From NCBI GenBank assembly GCA_013698385.1, contig JACCVB010000209.1, positions 1 through 6,591 on the forward strand: DNA of 6,591 nucleotides, written 5' to 3'. Below are positions 1 to 5,668 of this stretch, piece by piece. The translations under genes and the position numbers were made by a program. A model generated the notes under the pieces. That model was not told the origin of the DNA. It worked only from the letters and a program-made list of their open reading frames with translations, and made no database searches. The stretch is from Chloroflexota bacterium. Its GTDB lineage: Bacteria; Chloroflexota; Limnocylindria; Limnocylindrales; CSP1-4. Position 1 is the first letter of the stretch. Each line of letters opens with the position of its first letter.

Positions 1-2066
1 TCGTAAAGCCGCTTGTACAGGCCGCCCTGCGCGATCAGCTCGGCGTGGCGGCCGCGCTCGATGATCCGGCCACGATCGAATACCAGGATCTGATCGGCGC
101 GCAGGATCGTCGACAGGCGATGGGCGATGGCGATCGTCGTCCGGCCCTCCATCAGCCGTTCGAAGGCGGCCTGGATCAGGCGCTCGGAGACCGAATCGAG
201 GGCAGAGGTCGCCTCGTCGAGGATCAGGATCCGGGGGTCCTTGAGCAGGACTCGCGCGATGGCGATGCGCTGCTTCTCGCCGCCGGAAAGCTTGTACCCA
301 CGTTCCCCGACGATGGTGTCGTAGCCCTCGGGCAGTTCCATGACGCGATCATGGATGGCGGCAGCCTTGGCCGCGACGTGGAGCTCGGTGTCGGTCGCGT
401 CCGGCTTCGCGTAGACCAGGTTTTCGCGCACGCTGGCGTGGAACAGGTACGTCTCCTGGCTGACCACGCCCACGATCCGGCCGAGCGATTCGAGCTTGAT
501 CCGGCGGACGTCGATGCCGTCGATCTCGACCGCGCCGGCGTCGACGTCGTACAGCCGCGGGATCAGGTACGTCGTCGTCGTCTTGCCCGAGCCGGACGGA
601 CCGACGAGCGCGACGAGTTCACCCGGTCGGGCCTCGAAGTCGACGCTGTCGAGGTTGAACGTCGGCAACAAGTGGATCGGCGGCAACGTCGGTCCGGGCG
701 CGTCGATCGCGTCGAGCAGGCGCTCCACGGCGACGGCATCGACCTCGGCTGCGGCCACGGTCGGCCCGACGTCCTCGGCGGCGAGGTGGGCGTGTCCCTG
801 CGCCGCGGCGTCGAGCGCGCGATCCGAAGGGACGGCCTCCGTCGGGTAGCGGAACGAGACGTCGTGGAATCGGACCCGACCACGGATGGCGGCAGGCTCC
901 AGGGCGACCGCGTCGGGCGCGTCCACGATCTCAGGATCCATCTCGAGATACTCGAAGATCCGGTCGAACAGGGCCAGCGCACCCTGGATCTCGACCTGGA
1001 CGTTGAGCAGCTGACCAAGCGGGAAGAACAGGCGGGACTGGAGGGTCGTGAACGCGACGATGTCACCGATCGTCGGGGCGCTCGGGTCGTTCTGGATGGC
1101 GAGGTAGCCGGCCAGCCAGTACACGAAGGCAGGGGTGATGGAAAAGATCGTGCCGATGATCATGAAGAACCAGCGTCCGACCATGGCCGAGCGGATCTGC
1201 AGCACGGCCAGCTGCGCGTTGAGACCGCGAAATCGGTTGATCGAGGCCTGTTGCTGCCCGAACGTCTTGGACAGCAGGATGCCGCTGACGCTGAGCGTCT
1301 CCTCTGTCAGGGCGCTCATCTCGGCCAGCGACTTCTGGGTCTCCGAGCTCACATCGCGGCGGACCTTGCCGACCCGGAAGGTCAGGTACATGAAGAACGG
1401 CAGCATGCCGAGGGACAGGAAGGTCAGGCGCCAGTCGATCAGGATCATCGCGACGACCGTGCTGAGCGCGATGGCCACATTGCTGGTGACCGAGCTGGCG
1501 GTGTCGGTCACGACAGACTGCACGCCGCCCACGTCGTTGGCCAAGCGACTCTGGATCTCGCCCGTGCGGGTTTCCGTGAAGAAGCGCAGGGGCATCGACT
1601 GGAGGTGGCTGTACAGGGCCCCGCGCAGGTCCTGCATCACGTTCTGGCCGATGACGTTGTTCAGGTACGACTGACCGACCCCGATCAGTCCATTGACGAT
1701 CGGCAGCAGGATCATCAGGCCGACGAACAGGTTCAGCAGGAACCAGTCGCGCTGGGGGATCGCCTCGTCGATTAGCAGCTTGAGCAGGTACGGATTGGCC
1801 AGGCCGATGAAACTCGTGAGCAGGATCGCGGTGAGGACGACGGCGACCTGGGGACGGTATGGGCGGAAGAAGGCGACGATCCGCCGGATGGTCTGGCCTC
1901 GACGCTCGCGCGGGACGGGCGTGAAGTCCGGCGTGGGTGCGCCACCGAACGGGCCGCCGAATCCGCCACCCCGGATGCCTCCGCCTCCCCCGCCTCCGCG
2001 GGATCCGCGCCCGGCGCTCGCAGCGCCGCCCGTCGCGGCTCGCGTCCCGCCGCGTGGGAAGCTCAT
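1..2066 (-). CDS. ABC exporter half-transporter, permease fused to ATPase (3' end cut by window)
   Basis: This encodes an inner-membrane exporter half-unit that should work as a dimer and move a substrate out of the cell with ATP. The substrate cannot be told from sequence. 688 residues are visible and the frame runs off the window just after the conserved C-terminal GLYKRLY, so only a short tail is missing. Residues 1-50 are glycine/arginine-rich. About six membrane segments follow, near 73-92, 108-134, 196-212, 213-231, 295-325 and 333-350. The ATPase domain has an A-loop Tyr407, Walker A GPSGSGKT (489-496), Q-loop Gln537, signature LSGGE (593-597), Walker B ILILDE (613-618), D-loop SALD and H-loop His649, so it looks catalytically intact. 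About 63 alanine-rich residues (408-470) lie between the A-loop and the strand leading to Walker A, where about 6-8 are usual. The ATG at 2066 is chosen because AGGAGG lies 8 bases upstream. The RTGEIQSRLANDV stretch resembles actinobacterial and Chloroflexi MsbA/BmrA-like exporters. Confidence 0.95.
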   Translation of the reverse strand, partial: MSFPRGGTRAATGGAASAGRGSRGGGGGGGIRGGGFGGPFGGAPTPDFTPVPRERRGQTIRRIVAFFRPYRPQVAVVLTAILLTSFIGLANPYLLKLLIDEAIPQRDWFLLNLFVGLMILLPIVNGLIGVGQSYLNNVIGQNVMQDLRGALYSHLQSMPLRFFTETRTGEIQSRLANDVGGVQSVVTDTASSVTSNVAIALSTVVAMILIDWRLTFLSLGMLPFFMYLTFRVGKVRRDVSSETQKSLAEMSALTEETLSVSGILLSKTFGQQQASINRFRGLNAQLAVLQIRSAMVGRWFFMIIGTIFSITPAFVYWLAGYLAIQNDPSAPTIGDIVAFTTLQSRLFFPLGQLLNVQVEIQGALALFDRIFEYLEMDPEIVDAPDAVALEPAAIRGRVRFHDVSFRYPTEAVPSDRALDAAAQGHAHLAAEDVGPTVAAAEVDAVAVERLLDAIDAPGPTLPPIHLLPTFNLDSVDFEARPGELVALVGPSGSGKTTTTYLIPRLYDVDAGAVEIDGIDVRRIKLESLGRIVGVVSQETYLFHASVRENLVYAKPDATDTELHVAAKAAAIHDRVMELPEGYDTIVGERGYKLSGGEKQRIAIARVLLKDPRILILDEATSALDSVSERLIQAAFERLMEGRTTIAIAHRLSTILRADQILVFDRGRIIERGRHAELIAQGGLYKRLY

Positions 2067-2073
2067 CGTGTCG

Positions 2074-2080
2074 TCCTCCT
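2074..2080 (-). promoter_or_regulatory. Shine-Dalgarno site of the ABC exporter gene
   Basis: Read on the minus strand this is AGGAGGA, ending 7 bases before the ATG at 2066. It is the strongest ribosome binding site in the window and fixes the start of the ABC gene. A second ATG at 2086, just upstream, opens a frame that stops after seven codons with a TGA overlapping the ABC start codon. It is probably chance. Confidence 0.8.
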
Positions 2081-2118
2081 GCTCATCCGGCCGACGCTAC
2101 CACCAAGGGGTCTGCGCC

Positions 2119-2153
2119 GCCGCGAGGTGGGGCGGGCCGATGCACCTCGCGGC
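2119..2153 (-). terminator. Strong 11-bp hairpin between trxB and the ABC gene, possible terminator
   Basis: A perfect inverted repeat pairs GCCGCGAGGTG (2119-2129) with CACCTCGCGGC (2143-2153) around a 13-base loop. It begins 14 bases after the trxB stop codon. The stem is almost all G-C and would be very stable in the trxB transcript. No U-tract follows on the minus strand, so it is not a classical intrinsic terminator. It could be a U-less terminator, a 3' end protecting trxB mRNA, or an attenuating structure ahead of the ABC gene. Confidence 0.5.
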
Positions 2154-2167
2154 CTCGGCCGCCCGAT

Positions 2168-3250
2168 CTACCAGGCGGTGGCGGTCGCGGCTTCGGCGAT
2201 GCCCTGGGATTCGAGCCAGCGCTCCGCGTCGATCGCCGCCTTGCAACCGTCGGCGGCGGCCGTCACGGCCTGGCGGTAGCGGTGATCGTGCACGTCGCCC
2301 GCGATGAACACGCCATCCACCTTGGACCCGGTTTCGTCGTGGACGACGAGGTAGCCCTTCTCGTCGACCTCGAGCCAATCGCGGAACGCGGCTGTGTTCG
2401 GTTCGTAGCCGATGGCGATGAACACGCCGTCGACCGGCAATCGACTCTCGGCGCCGGTCTTCACGTCGCGCAGTCGCACGCCCTCCACCTTGGCGTCACC
2501 CAGGATCTCCTCGACCGCCAGGTTCGGGTGGATCTCGATCTTGGGATGCTTGATCGCGCGGTCCACCATGATCTTGCTCGCCCGGAACGTGTCCCGGCGG
2601 TGGAGCAGGTGGACCTTCGTCGCGAACCGCGTCAGGTAGGTCGCCTCCTCGAAGGCCGTGTCGCCACCACCGACGACCGCGATCTCGCGATCCCGGAAGA
2701 AGAACCCGTCGCAGGTGGCGCACGCGGACACGCCCCGGCCGCGCAGGCGGGTCTCGCTGTCCAATCCCAGCCATAGGGCGGAGGCGCCCGTGGCGACGAT
2801 GACCGATTGGGCTCGGTACTCGGTCCCGCGCGCCCAGATGCGGAAGGGGCGCGACGAGAAGTCCACCCGCTCGATGTCGACGTCGATGAGCTGCGACCCG
2901 AAGCGCTCCGCCTGGACGCGCATGGCGGCCATCAGATCCGGGCCCTGGATGCCATCGGCGAAGCCTGGGAAATTCTCGACGTCGCTGGTCAGCATCAACT
3001 GGCCGCCAGGCGCGGATCCGGCCAGCACGATCGGCTCGAGGTTGGAGCGAGCGGCGTAGATCGCCGCCGTCAGTCCGGCCGGTCCGGATCCGACGACCAC
3101 GAGCTTCGTTTCGACTCGGCCGGCGCCCGTCGTCGCCGTTGATGGGCCACCCGTGGCCGTCGCGACCGCCGTCGTAGCCCCAGTGTCGCCGGAAAAGTCG
3201 ATCGCCAAGCCGCCGAAGGCCGGGGCTGCGCCGTTCTTGTCGTCTCTCAT
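2168..3250 (-). CDS. trxB: Thioredoxin-disulfide reductase (NADPH type)
   Basis: This cytoplasmic FAD enzyme passes electrons from NADPH to oxidised thioredoxin and so keeps protein thiols reduced. The 360 residues contain, in order, the FAD-binding GSGPAG (54-59), the GGQLM stretch (82-86), the redox-active CATC (177-180), the NADPH-binding GGGDTA (194-199), the HRRDTFRA stretch (217-224) that contacts the 2'-phosphate of NADPH, and the C-terminal FAD motif with GDV (318-320). All catalytic elements are present. The first ~50 residues are an Ala/Thr/Gly-rich extension; E. coli TrxB has its GSGPAG only about ten residues in. I took the ATG at 3250. It has no clear Shine-Dalgarno site, but the only upstream in-frame start seen is a TTG at 3301, which would put the promoter inside the gene. 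No good in-frame start lies close to GSGPAG. There is no fused thioredoxin domain and no thioredoxin gene in the window. Confidence 0.95.
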   Translation of the reverse strand: MRDDKNGAAPAFGGLAIDFSGDTGATTAVATATGGPSTATTGAGRVETKLVVVGSGPAGLTAAIYAARSNLEPIVLAGSAPGGQLMLTSDVENFPGFADGIQGPDLMAAMRVQAERFGSQLIDVDIERVDFSSRPFRIWARGTEYRAQSVIVATGASALWLGLDSETRLRGRGVSACATCDGFFFRDREIAVVGGGDTAFEEATYLTRFATKVHLLHRRDTFRASKIMVDRAIKHPKIEIHPNLAVEEILGDAKVEGVRLRDVKTGAESRLPVDGVFIAIGYEPNTAAFRDWLEVDEKGYLVVHDETGSKVDGVFIAGDVHDHRYRQAVTAAADGCKAAIDAERWLESQGIAEAATATAW

Positions 3251-3271
3251 GGCTTCGATCGTACCACGTTC

Positions 3272-3301
3272 TCTATACCCCTGGGTAGTATCCCTGGCCA
3301 A
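3272..3301 (-). promoter_or_regulatory. Candidate sigma-70-like promoter of trxB
   Basis: On the minus strand TTGGCC (3296-3301) and TATAGA (3272-3277) are separated by 18 bases, matching a housekeeping-type -35/-10 pair imperfectly (three and four of six bases). The -10 is one of the few A/T-rich spots in a very GC-rich window and lies in the only intergenic gap upstream of trxB. Transcription would start near 3265 and leave a leader of about 15 bases with no good ribosome binding site, so translation may be near-leaderless. The assignment rests on pattern alone. Confidence 0.4.
3274..3291. promoter_or_regulatory. Imperfect palindrome over the trxB -10 region, possible operator
   Basis: The core TACCC-CT-GGGTA (3276-3287) is an exact 5+2+5 inverted repeat. 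With its flanks it reads TATACCCCTGGGTAGTAT, a C-run and G-run bounded by ATA/TAT. It overlaps the candidate -10 hexamer and spacer, where a bound repressor would block transcription. The layout resembles operators of CsoR-family copper or persulfide sensors, but no such regulator gene is in the window. Confidence 0.3.
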
Positions 3302-3306
3302 CCAGG
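3293..3306 (-). other. Short hairpin after the LLM oxidoreductase stop
   Basis: CCTGG and CCAGG can pair over a four-base loop (3298-3301), four bases after the end of the oxidoreductase gene. The five-pair stem has no U-tract and overlaps the candidate -35 of trxB. It is weak as a terminator, so read-through into trxB is possible. Confidence 0.2.
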
Positions 3307-3310
3307 ATCG

Positions 3311-4204
3311 TCACAGATCGCGGAGGGCCGGCAGGACCTCGCGGCCGAACCGTTCCAGGATCGCCGGGTCGGCCACGTCACGCACCCCGAAGATGACGTG
3401 CTGGGCACCCGCGTCGGCGAGATCCCCGAATCGGTCGATCAACTGGGTCGGCGTGCTGGTCCCGGCCGACCCGTTCCCGAGCGCCACCTGCTGGAGCGTC
3501 GAGCGCTCGATCTCGTCCGGGTCGCGACCGATGGCCGCGCAATGCTCGGCCAGGATCCCGTACTTGTGGGCGATCGCCTCCGGGGTCCCGAACACGTTGC
3601 AGGCATCGGCATAGCGGGCCACGAGCCGCAGGGTCTTCTTCTCACCTCCGCCGCCGATGAGGATCGGGACCCGGGGACGTGACAGCGACTGCGGGGAGTT
3701 GAGCAACCGCTCGGCCTGGAACTGGCGGCCCTCGAACGCCTCCTCGCTGCCGTGTTCCCCGGACCACATCCCGTGGGCGATGGCGAGCGTCTCCTCGAGC
3801 ATCTCGAACCGCTCTCCGAGGGGCGGGAACCGGAACCCGAGCCCGCGCGACTCCTGTTCGTTCCAGGCGGCCCCGATCCCGAGCCACGCCCGACCACCGG
3901 ACAGCACGTCCAAGGTCGTCGCGGCCTTGACCCAGAGGCCTGGCTGGCGGTAGTGGACGCCACCGACCATCAGGCCCAGCCCCGCACGACTCGAGTGGGC
4001 CGCCATGAACCCGAGGGTCGTCCAGCCCTCCAGCATCGGCTCGTCGGCTGGGCCGATCCCGCGGATCTGGAAGAAATGGTCCATCACCCAGATCGAGTCG
4101 AAGCCGATGTCGTCCGCGTCTCGCACGATCCGGGCCAGCGTGGGCCCGATCGCCTCCGGGCCGCCTGGCCAGGTGAATCGGTTGATCTGGAGTCCGACCT
4201 TCAT
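3311..4204 (-). CDS. LLM-class flavin/F420-dependent oxidoreductase
   Basis: This 297-residue protein has a luciferase-like monooxygenase TIM-barrel fold; many close relatives use F420H2 rather than FMNH2 for hydride transfer. Its substrate is unknown. Visible family marks are the N-terminal strand MKVGLQI, MDHFFQI (41-47), GVHYRQPG (82-89), TTLDVLSGGR (96-105), GIGAAWNEQE (109-118), the phosphate-binding GGGGEKKTLRL (184-194) and YADACNVFG (198-206). Length and the DHF/LSGGR/GIGAAW pattern fit the TIGR03560 type (Rv1855c-like), from memory and not checked. The ATG at 4204 is chosen because the family fold begins right there. The frame stays open for 103 more codons upstream, but that part overlaps cofE and looks nothing like this family. 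There is no clear ribosome binding site. The gene follows cofE by 44 bases on the same strand, which supports F420 as cofactor and possible co-transcription. Use of FMN instead cannot be excluded. Confidence 0.9.
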   Translation of the reverse strand: MKVGLQINRFTWPGGPEAIGPTLARIVRDADDIGFDSIWVMDHFFQIRGIGPADEPMLEGWTTLGFMAAHSSRAGLGLMVGGVHYRQPGLWVKAATTLDVLSGGRAWLGIGAAWNEQESRGLGFRFPPLGERFEMLEETLAIAHGMWSGEHGSEEAFEGRQFQAERLLNSPQSLSRPRVPILIGGGGEKKTLRLVARYADACNVFGTPEAIAHKYGILAEHCAAIGRDPDEIERSTLQQVALGNGSAGTSTPTQLIDRFGDLADAGAQHVIFGVRDVADPAILERFGREVLPALRDL

Positions 4205-4229
4205 CGAGCGGAGGGTACGCGGATATCCC

Positions 4230-4243
4230 GTTGCGTGCGCAAC
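4230..4243. repeat. 14-base palindrome between cofE and the oxidoreductase gene
   Basis: GTTGCG-TG-CGCAAC is an exact 6+2+6 inverted repeat inside the 44-base gap. As RNA it could form a five-pair stem with a four-base loop. It could be a small regulator site, a processing point or chance. No convincing promoter or U-tract accompanies it. Confidence 0.25.
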
Positions 4244-4248
4244 CGCCG

Positions 4249-5043
4249 CTAGCGGAACAGGTCCATCTCGGGCGGGATCAGCGAGTCCCGGACCCGACCG
4301 GGCCCGCGCTGGAATGTGGCGCCACGGATGAGCGCCAGCGGCCGGCGGGCGGTCTTGCCAAGGACCAGTTCCGCCGCTGAGGCGAGCTCGTCCGCCACGG
4401 CCCGGACGGTGGAGCGCATGACCCGGCCATCGGCGTCGGGGACGCCGCGCAGGTCTTCCAGCGGCATCAAGCCAGAAACGCCGATCGCCACGTCCACGAT
4501 GCCGTAGCGCCACGGGCGTCCGAAGCTATCGGACACGATGACCGGCAGGTCGTGACCCAGTCGCTCCTCGATGGCCGCCCGGATCCGGTCCGCGGAGGCG
4601 TCGGGATCCTCCGGGAGCAGCGTGACCACGGAGCCTGACGCGGGACCCACGTTGGAGGCATCGATCCCACCGTTGGCACACACGAAGCCGTGGCGAGTCT
4701 CCGTGATGATCACGCCGTTGGCCATGCGCACGACGCGGCGCGCCTCACGCAGCACCACCTCCACCTGCCGCGCATCACGATCATGGCGACGGGCGAATTC
4801 GAGCGCCTCGGCGCGTGGCTCGATCGTGGTCAGGTCGACCAGGGCACCTTCTGCCTTGGAGACGATCTTCTGGGTCACGACCAGGACGTCGTCGAGCCGG
4901 AGCGGGAGCAGGTCGACTGCCGCCGCGAGCGCCTCGGCCACGAGGGTCGGCACGTCGTCACCTGGGACGATCTCGCCCAAACCGTCCAATGGCGCGACCT
5001 GGAGGGACACCGCCGAGTGAGGTCCGGCCGGATCAGCGCCCAT
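4249..5043 (-). CDS. cofE: Coenzyme F420-0:L-glutamate ligase (stand-alone CofE)
   Basis: CofE adds L-glutamate residues to F420-0 using GTP and a divalent metal, first by an alpha bond and then by gamma bonds, in the cytoplasm. The 264 residues show the family's conserved blocks: QKIVSKAEG (58-66), ETRHGFVCANGGIDASNV (115-132), LLPEDPD (142-148), SDSFGRPWRYGIVDVAIG (171-188) and a C-terminal PPEMDLFR. The protein ends there, so it matches the archaeal CofE layout and lacks the C-terminal FMN/nitroreductase-like domain of mycobacterial FbiB. The family's usual 'AGVD' reads GGID, a mild change. The ATG at 5043 overlaps the end of cofC by 11 bases (ATGGGCGCTGA), which suggests translational coupling; it has no good Shine-Dalgarno site. 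The homologous region begins only near residue 14, so a GTG at 5010 is a possible alternative start. Confidence 0.95.
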   Translation of the reverse strand: MGADPAGPHSAVSLQVAPLDGLGEIVPGDDVPTLVAEALAAAVDLLPLRLDDVLVVTQKIVSKAEGALVDLTTIEPRAEALEFARRHDRDARQVEVVLREARRVVRMANGVIITETRHGFVCANGGIDASNVGPASGSVVTLLPEDPDASADRIRAAIEERLGHDLPVIVSDSFGRPWRYGIVDVAIGVSGLMPLEDLRGVPDADGRVMRSTVRAVADELASAAELVLGKTARRPLALIRGATFQRGPGRVRDSLIPPEMDLFR

Positions 5044-5668
5044 CGGTCAGCCCGGCCAGGGCCTGTTCCGCGATGACCAGGTCGTCCGGGGTGTCGACGT
5101 CGAGGGCCAGCGGGCCGTCCAGCTCGACGTGGCGAGCGTTCGCCGCCAGGGCCAGATCACGATGACGCCGTCGACTGTTCCCTCCGAACGCGACATCGAT
5201 GACGTCAGGCGGGCGCAAGCCCAGGGCGTTCGTGCCGAGTCCGTGTCGATCGATCGCGACGACCACGACGGGGGAGCCTGTCAGCGGCGCGACGATCGCA
5301 TGGATCGCATCGACATCGATCCGGGGCAGGTCGATCGGGATGATGACGATGGCGTCGGCCCCGCCCGCGATCGCGTCGGCACGCGCCTCGCGCAGACCGG
5401 CGTTGAGGCCGCGGGTCCGTTGGCGGAGGGTACGCGCCCCCACGGACGTCGCGAGGGCCAGGGCGCGGCGATCCGGGCTGATGACCAGGGTTTCGGCGAG
5501 ATCCGGGCTCGCCAGCGTCGCCTCCAGCGTCCGCCGCAGGAGCGTCTCGGCCAGGTCCAGGCGTTCCTCGGCATCCAGGGTCCCGCCAAGTCGGGTCTTG
5601 GCACCCTCGAGTTCGCCGACCGGCACGATCGCGACGATCCGCCGGGGCGCGGCAAGGTCGTCACTCAT
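5033..5668 (-). CDS. cofC: Phospholactate/phosphoenolpyruvate guanylyltransferase
   Basis: CofC (FbiD in mycobacteria) joins GMP from GTP to 2-phospho-L-lactate, phosphoenolpyruvate or 3-phosphoglycerate, giving the unstable diphosphate that CofD uses. The 211 residues match the usual family length and its nucleotidyltransferase fold: VPVGELEGAKTRL (15-27, with the nucleotide-contacting Lys), GLNAGL (87-92), PIDLP (111-115, the usual ADLP-like metal site), DRHGLGTNAL (140-149), FGGNS (161-165) followed by His169, and LALDVDTPDDL (187-197). The ATG at 5668 overlaps the cofD stop as ATGA and has GAGG 7 bases upstream inside cofD, which supports this start. The three-carbon acid used cannot be read from the sequence. 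Its place between cofD and cofE makes the role firm. Confidence 0.92.
   Translation of the reverse strand: MSDDLAAPRRIVAIVPVGELEGAKTRLGGTLDAEERLDLAETLLRRTLEATLASPDLAETLVISPDRRALALATSVGARTLRQRTRGLNAGLREARADAIAGGADAIVIIPIDLPRIDVDAIHAIVAPLTGSPVVVVAIDRHGLGTNALGLRPPDVIDVAFGGNSRRRHRDLALAANARHVELDGPLALDVDTPDDLVIAEQALAGLTDGR

Noticed and set aside
559..585. Run of GTC-type triplets near the Walker A coding region as a repeat
   Set aside because: The run is short and explained by Thr/Asp codons in a conserved coding stretch; no repeat array is present.
45..1775. Long plus-strand open frame of 576 codons opposite the ABC transporter
   Set aside because: It is antisense to a gene with every ABC motif intact. 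Its translation is charged, low in hydrophobic order and matches no family; long antisense frames are expected at this GC content.
2067..2167. A separate promoter for the ABC gene in the 101-base gap
   Set aside because: Apart from the hairpin and the Shine-Dalgarno site I see no convincing -35/-10 pair; the gap is very GC-rich.
4221..4228. GGATATCC as a -10-like element for the oxidoreductase gene
   Set aside because: No -35 lies at a suitable distance, and an 8-base palindrome is easily found by chance.
4205..4513. N-terminal extension of the oxidoreductase by 103 codons into cofE
   Set aside because: The extra translation is Arg/Gly/Pro-rich and overlaps conserved cofE sequence, while the family fold begins exactly at the ATG at 4204.
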